Positions 30,438 to 39,514 of a DNA stretch of 64,000 bases are shown here, in pieces. The stretch comes from Prochlorococcus marinus CUG1435 (GTDB taxonomy: Bacteria > Cyanobacteriota > Cyanobacteriia > PCC-6307 > Cyanobiaceae). The number at the start of each line of letters is the position of its first letter. The first letter of the stretch is position 1. The stretch spans positions 806,001-870,000 of the forward strand of contig JAEPLP010000001.1 in NCBI GenBank assembly GCA_017644375.1. Direction: 5' to 3'. The position numbers were made by a program, and so were the translations under genes. The notes below the pieces were generated by a model that saw only the letters and a list, made by a program, of their open reading frames with translations, made no database searches and was not told where the DNA came from.

Positions 30438-30455
30438 ATTGATCTGATTTTAAAA

Positions 30456-32765
30456 TTAACTTTGTCCAACTCTAGCAATATCTAAAACATCTGCCATTGA
30501 TTTAATTTGTTCAATTGTTTTGTGAAGTTGATTATAACTTTCAAGACCTACACAAAGATTTATAATAGCTGGCTTACCATAAGCAGTTTTAACATTGGCA
30601 TCGCTAACGTTTATACCTTTATCAGATAACCGCATAAGAATATCTTTAAGAACTCCAACTCTATCAATTACTTCTATTCGTAGCTGAATTGGAAACTTAT
30701 TATCGCCAGTTTTATTATCTTGATTCCAACCTACAGGTAATCTTCTCTCTATTGGAATTGGTATTACATTTTCACAATCTTCCCTATGTATAGTTATCCC
30801 ATGGTTGCCGAGCGACACAGTTCCGATAATATCCTCGCCTGGGAGTGGGGTGCAGCATTTACCTATTCTGTAATCAAGACCTTCTATCCCGGAAATTGGC
30901 GATTTAGCTGCTCTATTAGATTGATTATTGGATAAATTGCTATTACTTTTAAGAGATTTTGCTATTTCAGAGTCAGAATCATTTTTTACATCTTCTGTCT
31001 GTAATTTTATTTCTTCTCTAAGTCTGTTTAATACTTGATGCAAAGTTAAACCACCAAAACCAAGAGATGCAAGAAGGTCTTCAGTAGTTTTTAAATTGCA
31101 TCGATTTGCAACTTTTTTCATGGCTTCACTAGAAAGTAATGCTTCAAAACCGTTTCTACCTACTTCTTTTTCGAGTAAATCTCTACCTCTTTTAATAGTT
31201 TCATCTCGATGGCTTTTCTTATACCATTGGCGAATTCTATTTTTAGCAGTTGGCGTAACAACGAAGTTCAGCCAATCCAAGCTTGGAGTAGCATTATTAC
31301 TTGTCAAAATTTCTATGAAATCACCATTTTGAAGTGCAGTAGATAATGGTGAAAGCTTTTCATTAATTCTTATTCCATTACAGTGATTTCCAACTTCAGA
31401 ATGTATTCTATAGGCGAAATCTATCGCGGTAGATCCTTTCCTTAAACCAACAACATCTCCTTTTGGAGTGATCACAAATACTTCTTCATCAAATAAATCT
31501 TCTTTAATTGAAGCTAAATAATCATTATGATCCCTTTCATTACCTTCTTGTTGCCATTCTACTAATTGTCTTAGCCAATTAAATCTCTCGGCATTACTTT
31601 TAGCAGGAGAACCACCCTCTTTGTATTGCCAATGAGCGGCAATACCATATTCAGCAATTTGATGCATCGAAGTAGTTCTAATTTGAACTTCAATAGGTCG
31701 ATGTCTTCCAATCACAGAAGTGTGTAAGGACTGGTATCCATTGGGTTTTGGTAATCCTATATAGTCTTTAAATCTACCGGGAATTGGTTTAAAAGTATCA
31801 TGAACGACTGCTAAAGCTCGATAACAACTATCTGAATTGTCCACGATAATTCTTAGGGCAGCAACATCATAAATCTCGTGAAAATGCTTTTGTTGCCTTT
31901 CCATTTTGCTCCAGATGCCATAAAGATGTTTTGGCCTACCTGTTATTTCAAAATTTTTCAAGCCTGCTGAAACCAAGTTTTCCTTCATAAGATTCAAAGT
32001 TACTTTTAATCTTCTTTCTCTATCACTTCTTTTAACAGCGATTTGATCTTTAAGATCTAGATATTCTTTAGGCTCTAGGAATTTAAAAGCTAAATCTTCT
32101 AATTCCCATTTAAATCTGTTTATTCCTAGTCGATTAGCTAATGGTGCATAAATCTCTCTTGTTTCTCTCGCTATTCTTAGTTTTTTCTCATCATTTAGCC
32201 ATTCAATTGTTCTCATGTTATGAAGTCGATCTGCAAGTTTTACTAAGACAACTCTGATATCGCTGGCCATAGCCAAAAACATTTTCCTAAGATTTTCAGC
32301 TTGTGCTTCAGTCCTGTTGTTAAAGTGAATGCCGCCTAATTTTGTTACGCCCTCTACAAGTATTTTTACTTCTAATCCAAAATTTGTTTCTATTTCGGAT
32401 AAATCAATGCCAGTATCTTCAACAACATCATGTAAAAGGCCTGCGGCAATAACAGATGAACTAGCACCTATTTCTTTGAGGAGATTTGCAACAGCAACCG
32501 GGTGGATAATGTATGGCTCGCCGCTAGCACGGAATTGTCCATCATGAGCTTTATAAGCAAGTTTAAAAGCCTTTGCTATAAGGTTTTGATTCTCATCATT
32601 TTCTTTATTTGATTTTTCAAAATTATGAATATCTTTAAGAAGCCAATCGGGAATGTTTATTTGATAATTCAAAGATTCACTTTCATATTTTTTATTTTCA
32701 GGCAAAATAGTTTTGGAAACTTCAATTTCGTTTTTTTCTTTTGAATTTGCAGCTGCCTCGGACAT
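30456..32765 (-). CDS. spoT: Bifunctional (p)ppGpp synthetase/hydrolase
   Basis: This RelA/SpoT homologue makes and degrades the alarmone (p)ppGpp. The 769-residue protein contains an HD hydrolase domain with HD at 112-113 and ED at 116-117 (LLHDVVEDTG). The synthetase domain carries the RFKDYI motif: the RxKD signature that marks bifunctional enzymes, as opposed to ExDD of RelA-only enzymes. TGS and ACT domains follow, the latter in the last 75 residues (IDRVGVLKDIL). Both activities therefore look intact. No other such gene is in the window, consistent with the single long RSH usual in cyanobacteria. Confidence 0.95.
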   Translation of the reverse strand: MSEAAANSKEKNEIEVSKTILPENKKYESESLNYQINIPDWLLKDIHNFEKSNKENDENQNLIAKAFKLAYKAHDGQFRASGEPYIIHPVAVANLLKEIGASSSVIAAGLLHDVVEDTGIDLSEIETNFGLEVKILVEGVTKLGGIHFNNRTEAQAENLRKMFLAMASDIRVVLVKLADRLHNMRTIEWLNDEKKLRIARETREIYAPLANRLGINRFKWELEDLAFKFLEPKEYLDLKDQIAVKRSDRERRLKVTLNLMKENLVSAGLKNFEITGRPKHLYGIWSKMERQQKHFHEIYDVAALRIIVDNSDSCYRALAVVHDTFKPIPGRFKDYIGLPKPNGYQSLHTSVIGRHRPIEVQIRTTSMHQIAEYGIAAHWQYKEGGSPAKSNAERFNWLRQLVEWQQEGNERDHNDYLASIKEDLFDEEVFVITPKGDVVGLRKGSTAIDFAYRIHSEVGNHCNGIRINEKLSPLSTALQNGDFIEILTSNNATPSLDWLNFVVTPTAKNRIRQWYKKSHRDETIKRGRDLLEKEVGRNGFEALLSSEAMKKVANRCNLKTTEDLLASLGFGGLTLHQVLNRLREEIKLQTEDVKNDSDSEIAKSLKSNSNLSNNQSNRAAKSPISGIEGLDYRIGKCCTPLPGEDIIGTVSLGNHGITIHREDCENVIPIPIERRLPVGWNQDNKTGDNKFPIQLRIEVIDRVGVLKDILMRLSDKGINVSDANVKTAYGKPAIINLCVGLESYNQLHKTIEQIKSMADVLDIARVGQS

Positions 32766-32819
32766 TTTATATTGCTTTAGATGTATTTTATTTAGGTCTA
32801 GAAAAATTTGCTATAAATC

Positions 32820-34418
32820 ATGGAAAAAAATAAAGAAAAAATTATTGTAGTTAAAAATCTTACTGTTAAATATGGTCTAAAACAGCAACCTATTATCAAA
32901 AATTTTAATTTGGAAATAGATAGTGGAGATCATTTGGCCATAATAGGACCTTCTGGATGTGGAAAGACCACTTTTGCAAAAACATTAGTAAATATATTGC
33001 CTGAAAAGGCCACTTCTAAAGGGTATCTATCGATTTCTAGTGTAGATCCTAGGAAAATAAATAACAAAGATGCACAATTATTTAGAAGAAATAATTTTGG
33101 ATTTATTTATCAAGACTCTATAAAAAAACTTAATCCGCTAATGAGAGTTGGGGATCATTTACATGAATTATTTAAAACACATGATCAAACTAAATCATCT
33201 ATAGCTATTAAAAAATTAGTAAGAGAAGTTTTTCAAAAAGTAGGAATTGAAGAAAGTAGACTTGATTCTTTCCCTCATCAATTTAGCGGTGGAATGAGAC
33301 AGAGAGTTTCTATAGCAATGGCACTTGCTTTGAAACCTAAATTATTAATAGCTGATGAACCTACAACAAGCTTAGATACAAAAACAAGTTTTGAAATTAT
33401 GCAAGAAATAATTCAACTATGTAATGAATTTGATACTACTTTAATTTTAATTAGTCATGATATTAATCTTGCAGCAAAGTGGTGTAAAAAAGTTGCAATA
33501 ATTGAAAAGGGATCGATTGTTGAAAAAGGGAATATATTAGATATTTTTCAATCACCAAAATCAGATATCGGGAAAAAGTTAGTAAATGCTTCAAAAATAG
33601 TATTTGAACCAAATACAAAAAATATTGCTCGAGATCAGGTTGTTCTAGAGGTAAATAACCTAAGACATTGGTATAAATTAAATTCTTCAATTTTCATTAA
33701 TAAATGGAATAAGGCTTTAAATGAAGTTAGTTTCAAGTTATATGAGAATGAGACTCTTGGAATTGTTGGTTCTTCAGGGAGCGGTAAAAGTACATTATGT
33801 AGGGCTTTAATTGGACTCATTAAAGTAAGAGGTGGTGAAATAAAAATTTATGATAAAAATCATGCATCCAAAAAAAATAAATCTTTTAAAAAGAATAATA
33901 ATGTGCAAATAATTTTTCAAGATCCTTTTTCAAGTTTGAATCCGAAAATGACAATTAAAAATATTTTGGAAGATATATTTTTTATTCAAAAAATTTCAGA
34001 TAAAAGAATAATCGAAAAAGAAATAAAATTAATGTTAAGAAATTTAAATCTTCCCTTAAATAATGCTTTTTTTAATTCTTATCCTAGCCAATTATCTGGT
34101 GGTCAATTGCAAAGAATTTCATTAGCCAGAGCGCTATTGTTGAAACCAAAAATTTTGATTTGTGATGAGAGCGTTAATATGTTGGATGCTTCAGTAAAAA
34201 TAGAGATTCTTCAATTACTTAGATTCTTGCAAGAAAAAATGAATTTAACGATTATCTTTATTACTCATGATTTAGGTATTGCTAAAACATTTTGTGATAG
34301 GTTGTTAGTTATGAATCACGGAAAGATAGTTGATGAAGGAGAAAGTTCGACAATATTCACTAAAACTCAAAACACGTATACAAAATCGCTTCTAAATTCC
34401 TCTTTAAATCTTATTTAA
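32820..34418 (+). CDS. ABC transporter ATPase, fused DppD-DppF type
   Basis: Two ABC ATPase domains lie in one 532-residue chain. Domain 1 has Walker A GPSGCGKTT at 43-51, signature FSGGMRQR and Walker B LLIADEPTT. Domain 2 has Walker A GSSGSGKST near 319, signature LSGGQLQR and Walker B ILICDESVN, where serine replaces the usual proline after the catalytic glutamate. The order and sequences resemble fused peptide/nickel (Dpp/Opp) ATPases. No permease or binding-protein gene is adjacent, so the substrate is unknown. It is divergent from the RSH gene and overlaps the rluD stop by eight bases. Confidence 0.92.
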   Translation: MEKNKEKIIVVKNLTVKYGLKQQPIIKNFNLEIDSGDHLAIIGPSGCGKTTFAKTLVNILPEKATSKGYLSISSVDPRKINNKDAQLFRRNNFGFIYQDSIKKLNPLMRVGDHLHELFKTHDQTKSSIAIKKLVREVFQKVGIEESRLDSFPHQFSGGMRQRVSIAMALALKPKLLIADEPTTSLDTKTSFEIMQEIIQLCNEFDTTLILISHDINLAAKWCKKVAIIEKGSIVEKGNILDIFQSPKSDIGKKLVNASKIVFEPNTKNIARDQVVLEVNNLRHWYKLNSSIFINKWNKALNEVSFKLYENETLGIVGSSGSGKSTLCRALIGLIKVRGGEIKIYDKNHASKKNKSFKKNNNVQIIFQDPFSSLNPKMTIKNILEDIFFIQKISDKRIIEKEIKLMLRNLNLPLNNAFFNSYPSQLSGGQLQRISLARALLLKPKILICDESVNMLDASVKIEILQLLRFLQEKMNLTIIFITHDLGIAKTFCDRLLVMNHGKIVDEGESSTIFTKTQNTYTKSLLNSSLNLI

Positions 34419-35370
34419 CTTTAAGAACACTTAGTAATTTTTGAAAATCTAATGGTAATTCTGATTCAAATATCATTTCTTTACCATTTATTGGATGTAT
34501 AAGTCCAAGCTTAATGGCGTGCAAAGCTTGGCCATCTAATTTACATGGTAGTTTTTTACATCTCCCATATAACGGATCACCCACAATTGGATGATTAATG
34601 TGAGCGCAATGTACTCTTATTTGATGCGTTCGCCCCGTATCTAGTTTGAAACTCATTAATGAGTAATTGCCAAATCTTTCCACTAATTTCCAATAGGTAC
34701 AGGCATACCTTCCTGAAGTTTCTTCAACTACTTTATATTTCAATCTATTTAATTTATCTCTGCCAATGTTTCCCACTATTTGGCCTTCTTCAGAATTAGG
34801 TGCTCCATGAATTACTGCAATATATTCGCGTGATGCTATTTTTTCTTTGATTTGTTTCTGGAGATTTACTAATGCCTCTTGACTTTTTGCAACCACCATA
34901 CATCCGGAGGTATCTTTATCTAATCTGTGAACAATCCCAGGTCTTAGTTTCCCATTAATTCCAGGTAGATCTTTACAGTGAAAAAGTAATCCATTCACTA
35001 AAGTTCCAGATTTGTGTCCAGGGGCTGGATGAACAATTAGTCCTGATTGTTTATTAATTACAATGATGTGCTCGTCTTCAAAAAGGATATTTAAATCCAT
35101 TTTTTCAGGTTTCAAATAAATAAGAGGTTCTGGAGGAGGCATCCATAATTGAATATTGTCGCCATTTTTTAATGGGGTCTTTGCTTTCGCGGTCTTATAG
35201 TTTACAAGTACTAAACCTGAATTTATAAAATGTTGAATTCTTGCTCTACTTTGTTCTGGCCTTTTACTTACCAACCATCTGTCTAGCCTCATAGGAAGAG
35301 GTAGCTCATAAATAATTTCTATAAGCTCACCTTCTCCAATACCGAAAGAATTTTGATTATTTAATTCCAT
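34411..35370 (-). CDS. Pseudouridine synthase, RluA/RluD family
   Basis: The 319-residue RNA pseudouridine synthase has an N-terminal S4 RNA-binding domain (MRLDRWLVSKRPEQSRARIQ near 27-46) and the catalytic motif HRLDKDTSG near 145-153, with the nucleophilic aspartate. TGRTHQIRVH near 240 is also diagnostic. RluD-type enzymes modify helix 69 of 23S rRNA, but specificity is not readable from sequence alone. The start overlaps ylqF by ten bases, pairing two ribosome-biogenesis genes. Confidence 0.92.
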   Translation of the reverse strand: MELNNQNSFGIGEGELIEIIYELPLPMRLDRWLVSKRPEQSRARIQHFINSGLVLVNYKTAKAKTPLKNGDNIQLWMPPPEPLIYLKPEKMDLNILFEDEHIIVINKQSGLIVHPAPGHKSGTLVNGLLFHCKDLPGINGKLRPGIVHRLDKDTSGCMVVAKSQEALVNLQKQIKEKIASREYIAVIHGAPNSEEGQIVGNIGRDKLNRLKYKVVEETSGRYACTYWKLVERFGNYSLMSFKLDTGRTHQIRVHCAHINHPIVGDPLYGRCKKLPCKLDGQALHAIKLGLIHPINGKEMIFESELPLDFQKLLSVLKVK

Positions 35371-36233
35371 AGTGGGACTTCTAAAGCAATTTTACCCAGC
35401 ATTTGATTTCTATAATCTTCCAATAACTTATAAGACATTCTCCTTTTATCGCCTGAGGTATGTTTTGAAGCTGCTTCGTCGATCCAAGCAGAAGGACTCT
35501 TAAAGCCTTTGATAATATCAACTCCATATCTATTAGATATTTGTTCCACTGAGATATTTGCATTCTTATTATTGTTGAGAGTGGATATAATTTTGATAAA
35601 TCCAATTGCGACACTCTCTATTTCATAAGCAGCTTCACCAATATCGTCACACAGTGCAAGATTAAGTGCTGATTTTTGATCTTCTAAATTTGGAGGTATA
35701 ACACCAGGAGCATCTAGCAGATCTATACCACTTTCTAATTTTATCCATCTTAAATTACGAGTCACGCCTGCTTTCCTAGCGCTATCTACAACTCTTTTTT
35801 TCGCAATTCTATTAATTAATGCTGACTTTCCTACGTTTGGAAAACCAAGTGTAAGGGCTCTAATTGGCCTTATTCTCATACCTCTAGAAATCCTTCTATC
35901 ATCAATCGAAGACCTAGAATCTTTGGCTGACTTACAAATTTCTTTAATCCCTATTCCTCTTTTAGCATCACACCAAAGAGGATATTGATCTTTAGCATTA
36001 AACCATTTATTCCAACTATTGATTGTAGTAGGGGAGATCATGTCTGATCTGTTAATAACAAGAATATGTTTTTTATTATTTATCCATTTATTTAAGTGTG
36101 GATGTCCTGTTGATAAAGGAATTCGTGCATCTCTAACTTCTATAACTAAATCTACTTTGTTGATAACTTCAGATAATTTCTTTTCTGCTTTTGCGATATG
36201 GCCTGGGTACCATTGGATTTTGGGTATGTCCAC
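35361..36233 (-). CDS. ylqF: Ribosome biogenesis GTPase YlqF/RbgA
   Basis: A circularly permuted GTPase of 290 residues that helps late 50S assembly in Bacillus. The order is G4 NRSD at 61-64, then G1 GFPNVGKS at 130-137, then G3 DAPG at 174-177, which is the permuted arrangement. The start QWYPGHIAKAEK is typical of YlqF. Coupled to the downstream pseudouridine synthase by overlap. It is divergent from pgk across 213 bases. Confidence 0.94.
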   Translation of the reverse strand: MDIPKIQWYPGHIAKAEKKLSEVINKVDLVIEVRDARIPLSTGHPHLNKWINNKKHILVINRSDMISPTTINSWNKWFNAKDQYPLWCDAKRGIGIKEICKSAKDSRSSIDDRRISRGMRIRPIRALTLGFPNVGKSALINRIAKKRVVDSARKAGVTRNLRWIKLESGIDLLDAPGVIPPNLEDQKSALNLALCDDIGEAAYEIESVAIGFIKIISTLNNNKNANISVEQISNRYGVDIIKGFKSPSAWIDEAASKHTSGDKRRMSYKLLEDYRNQMLGKIALEVPLWN

Positions 36234-36446
36234 TTCAATAAATCAAATAAAATTTTGTATTCCTTTTAGTTTTTATAAGTTTCAAAAGTATCTACTTCTA
36301 AATTTTAGTATAAATTTAATGACTAAAAAATTTTTATAATCGTTAATTCTTAAAATTTATTAAGGCATAAGTAACAGTAACTACTTTTTAACCCAATAAG
36401 CCCAAATTAACGTTAGGGTCTTGAGATTATAAATTTAGCTTGTTTA
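36234..36446. other. ylqF/pgk divergent spacer
   Basis: 213 bases without a gene. The left 120 bases are nearly pure AT with no structure I can name. The right part contains an NtcA-like box (36371-36384) and a fitting -10 hexamer, upstream of pgk. No tRNA or small ORF was found. Confidence 0.6.
36371..36413 (+). promoter_or_regulatory. NtcA-like class II promoter candidate upstream of pgk
   Basis: GTAACAGTAACTAC (36371-36384) matches the NtcA consensus GTA-N8-TAC. A TAACGT hexamer at 36408-36413 matches TAN3T at 23 bases' spacing, the usual NtcA class II distance. The pgk start lies 33 bases further on. Both elements agree with the consensus, but binding is unproven. Confidence 0.4.
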
Positions 36447-37655
36447 ATGTCAAAATTATCTCTTTCCAGTCTTGATAAGACACATTTAGAAGGAAAAAAA
36501 GTTCTTGTAAGAGTAGATTTTAATGTTCCATTAAATGAAGACGGTCAAATAACCGACGATACGCGTATTCGTGCAGCGATCCCAACTATTGAATATCTTA
36601 TTAATCATTCTGCAAAAGTTATTTTAGCTGCTCATTTTGGTAGACCAAAGGGTCAGGTAAATGAAAAAATGAGATTAATTCCAGTAGCAGCAAGATTAAG
36701 TGAATTGTTGAGGCAAAATGTTGCTCTTACTAACAGTTGTATTGGTGATGAAGCAGTTGCAGAATCAAATAGCTTATCTAATGGAGATGTTCTTTTACTT
36801 GAAAATGTTCGTTTTTTTGGTGAAGAGGAAAAGAACGACTTGGAGTTTGCTAAAAAATTAGCATCACATGCAGATATGTATGTAAATGATGCTTTCGGTG
36901 CTGCTCATAGAGCTCATGCTTCAACTCAGGGTGTTACTAATTATTTAAGTCCCTCAGTAGCTGGCTTCCTTTTAGAAAAAGAATTGAAATACTTACAAGG
37001 AGCGATAGATGCCCCAAAGCGTCCATTGGCAGCAATAGTTGGAGGATCAAAGGTCAGTAGCAAAATAGGAGTGCTTGATTCTTTACTAGATAAGTGTGAC
37101 AAAATTATGATTGGTGGAGGTATGATTTTTACTTTTTATAAAGCAAGAGGTCTAGATGTTGGAAAGAGCCTTGTAGAAGAAGACAAACTTGAGCTTGCCA
37201 AAGATTTAGAAGCAAAAGCAAAAGCAAAAGGGGTTGAATTATTATTACCTACTGATGTTGTTTTAGCTAATGAATTTTCTCCTGACGCCGAAAGTAAAAT
37301 ATCTCAAATTTATTCAATTAGTGGAGATTGGATGGGTCTCGATATTGGTCCAGATTCTATTAAAGTTTTTCAGAATGCTCTTGCAGAATGTAAGACAATA
37401 ATTTGGAATGGTCCAATGGGAGTTTTCGAATTTGATAAATTTGCAGAAGGTACAAATGCAATAGCTACTACCCTTGCAGACTTAAGTGCTTTTTCTGAAG
37501 TTTGTACTATTATTGGTGGTGGAGATTCAGTCGCCGCTGTAGAGAAAGCAGGATTAGCTGAGAAAATGTCTCATATATCTACTGGAGGCGGAGCTAGTTT
37601 GGAACTTTTAGAAGGTAAAATTTTACCTGGTGTAGCTGCTTTAGACGACGCTTAA
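36447..37655 (+). CDS. pgk: Phosphoglycerate kinase
   Basis: Pgk interconverts 3-phosphoglycerate and 1,3-bisphosphoglycerate in the Calvin cycle and glycolysis. The 402-residue protein has the signature RVDFNVPL near 22-29, GRPKG near 65, the hinge [20 protein letters not shown] near 222, WNGPMGVFE near 334-342 and the final GGGDSVAAV and [14 protein letters not shown] stretches. All are intact. The upstream 213-base spacer may hold a nitrogen-control site. It abuts a convergent hypothetical gene. Confidence 0.98.
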   Translation: MSKLSLSSLDKTHLEGKKVLVRVDFNVPLNEDGQITDDTRIRAAIPTIEYLINHSAKVILAAHFGRPKGQVNEKMRLIPVAARLSELLRQNVALTNSCIGDEAVAESNSLSNGDVLLLENVRFFGEEEKNDLEFAKKLASHADMYVNDAFGAAHRAHASTQGVTNYLSPSVAGFLLEKELKYLQGAIDAPKRPLAAIVGGSKVSSKIGVLDSLLDKCDKIMIGGGMIFTFYKARGLDVGKSLVEEDKLELAKDLEAKAKAKGVELLLPTDVVLANEFSPDAESKISQIYSISGDWMGLDIGPDSIKVFQNALAECKTIIWNGPMGVFEFDKFAEGTNAIATTLADLSAFSEVCTIIGGGDSVAAVEKAGLAEKMSHISTGGGASLELLEGKILPGVAALDDA

Positions 37656-37656
37656 G

Positions 37657-38382
37657 CTATATTTTATCAACAATATCTATACTCTTTGTAAATGTAATCA
37701 TCCCCTTGGGATGAGCTATGATTCCAGACCATATTTGTATCCCTGGCTTAGAAGGGGCTCGCGTCACTTTAAAAATTCCTCCCGTTGCTAATGGCTCTAA
37801 TAATATGTCTTGTTCAAAAAATGAATTAACTTGATGAGGTTTTATACTACCTGCAATAATTATATCTTCAAGAGGTTTATTTAGAATGATATCAATATCA
37901 TATTTTGAACCAGTAAGAACTTTATCAGGGATTTTAAAACTTATATCTATCTTATTACCATCATTTCTTATTGTCGTGAATAAATTTTTGATAATTCCTT
38001 GATCGATTTTCCCATTCACAATTGAAAATAAATAATCAAAATTGGATTCAAGTTTATGTATTTCTCCATTAACTATTTTTTCTCCCAAAACTTTTATTCG
38101 TAAAATATCTTTATTTCGAATGGTAGATTTTATTTTTTTAATCCTCCATTTGCTGTTAGGGAAATCATTAATAATCTTTGAAAATTGCTTTGGTATATTT
38201 TGATTCTCATCATCTCTAAAATTTTTTCTAATAAAAACTAAATCTCTCGAATTTAAAGAATTTTCTAGATTTTTAATAAAGTCACCTTTTAAAGTTTGCG
38301 TTATTGCTGAATAGGGAATAATGAGATAAATAAATAAGTAGAGAGGAACTCCTATATTTTTGAATAAGTTTAAATTCAACAT
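37657..38382 (-). CDS. Exported hypothetical protein
   Basis: A 241-residue protein with an N-terminal signal-like segment (residues 8-28, ending near AITQT). The rest is a soluble domain rich in Ile, Lys and Asp with no recognised motif. The C-terminal half, with a PDKVLTGSKYDIDIIL stretch and a closing beta-rich region, gives the impression of an immunoglobulin-like beta sandwich; this is inference only. It lies convergent with pgk and divergent from murG. I do not recognise the family; it may be confined to marine picocyanobacteria. Confidence 0.7.
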   Translation of the reverse strand: MLNLNLFKNIGVPLYLFIYLIIPYSAITQTLKGDFIKNLENSLNSRDLVFIRKNFRDDENQNIPKQFSKIINDFPNSKWRIKKIKSTIRNKDILRIKVLGEKIVNGEIHKLESNFDYLFSIVNGKIDQGIIKNLFTTIRNDGNKIDISFKIPDKVLTGSKYDIDIILNKPLEDIIIAGSIKPHQVNSFFEQDILLEPLATGGIFKVTRAPSKPGIQIWSGIIAHPKGMITFTKSIDIVDKI

Positions 38383-38422
38383 TTTTTTTCAAGTTATTAA
38401 CATTCTACTAATTTAGGGTTTT

Positions 38423-39514
38423 ATGTCTAAAAAAAATAATTTATTAGTTGCAGCGAGTGGAACAGGGGGGCATATTTTCCCGGCTTTAGCAGTTTCTAAA
38501 GAAGCAGAAGATGAATGGAATATTCATTGGTTGGGAGTTCATCAAAGACTTGATGCAAATTTTATTCCTAAAAAATATAATTTGACGACTTTGAATTTAA
38601 AGACACCTAGAAAAAATATTTTTTTGTTTTATCAATATATAGAAATTTTAATGTCAACTTTCAAAATAATGCGTATTTTAAAAGAAAAAAAAATAAACTT
38701 AGTTTTTACTACTGGAGGTTATATATCAGCACCTACTATTATTGCTTCAAAACTTCTAAGGATACCAGTCATTATTCATGAATCAAATTTAATTCCAGGA
38801 ATGGTCACACAGTATTTTGGTTTCTTGTGTAATTATGTTCTTTTAGGTTTTAAGAAAACAAATTCTTATTTAAGAAATTGCAAAACTATTTTTACTGGAA
38901 CGCCTTTAAGACAGCAATTCTATAAATCTAATCCCTTGCCAGAATGGGTGCCAAAAGGAAAAGGACCTCTTTTAATTGTTATGGGAGGTAGTCAAGGAGC
39001 AAAAGCTATAAATCAAATTCTTTACGAATCTCTGGAATTTTTAATGAAAAAAAAGTTTCGAATAGTTCATATTATTGGTGAATGTAACAAATATACCTTT
39101 AATTTAAAAAATTCCAAAAATTATGTTCAAAAGAAATTTACTAATGAAATCGCAGGTTTAATTCAAAATTGTGATCTTGTAATATCGAGATCTGGTGCAG
39201 GAACAATAAATGAATTAATAGAGACTGAAAAACCTTCAATTTTAATTCCATTTCCTTATTCTAAAAATAATCATCAGGAGAAAAATGCAATGATTCTTGC
39301 CGAAAGTGGAGGCTCAGTTTTAATTAATCAAAATAATATCTCTAAAGAAGTTTTTGAAAAAACTCTAGAAAGAATTTTTAAAATAAAATTAAAAAACGGA
39401 AAAAATAACTACGAAATATTAGATCTCATGAAGAAGAATATGAAAAATAATAATAAAATGAATACTAAAAATAAGATCAAAAAATTTATTAATTATTTTT
39501 TAAAGGAATTTTGA
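38423..39514 (+). CDS. murG: UDP-GlcNAc:lipid I N-acetylglucosaminyltransferase
   Basis: MurG adds GlcNAc to lipid I, giving lipid II for peptidoglycan. The 363-residue protein has the N-terminal glycine loop GTGGHIFPALAVS near 13-25, FTTGGYISAP near 92-101, HESNLIPG near 118-125, the UDP-GlcNAc loop GGSQGAKAIN near 189-198, and SRSGAGTINEL near 254-264. The last 30 residues are Lys/Asn-rich. It overlaps the convergent aminotransferase end by 22 bases. It is not within a mur cluster. Confidence 0.96.
   Translation: MSKKNNLLVAASGTGGHIFPALAVSKEAEDEWNIHWLGVHQRLDANFIPKKYNLTTLNLKTPRKNIFLFYQYIEILMSTFKIMRILKEKKINLVFTTGGYISAPTIIASKLLRIPVIIHESNLIPGMVTQYFGFLCNYVLLGFKKTNSYLRNCKTIFTGTPLRQQFYKSNPLPEWVPKGKGPLLIVMGGSQGAKAINQILYESLEFLMKKKFRIVHIIGECNKYTFNLKNSKNYVQKKFTNEIAGLIQNCDLVISRSGAGTINELIETEKPSILIPFPYSKNNHQEKNAMILAESGGSVLINQNNISKEVFEKTLERIFKIKLKNGKNNYEILDLMKKNMKNNNKMNTKNKIKKFINYFLKEF

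Noticed and set aside
32812-32820. TATAAA immediately before the ABC-ATPase ATG, suggesting a leaderless message
   Set aside because: A start site about seven bases downstream would fall inside the coding region; more likely chance in AT-rich DNA.
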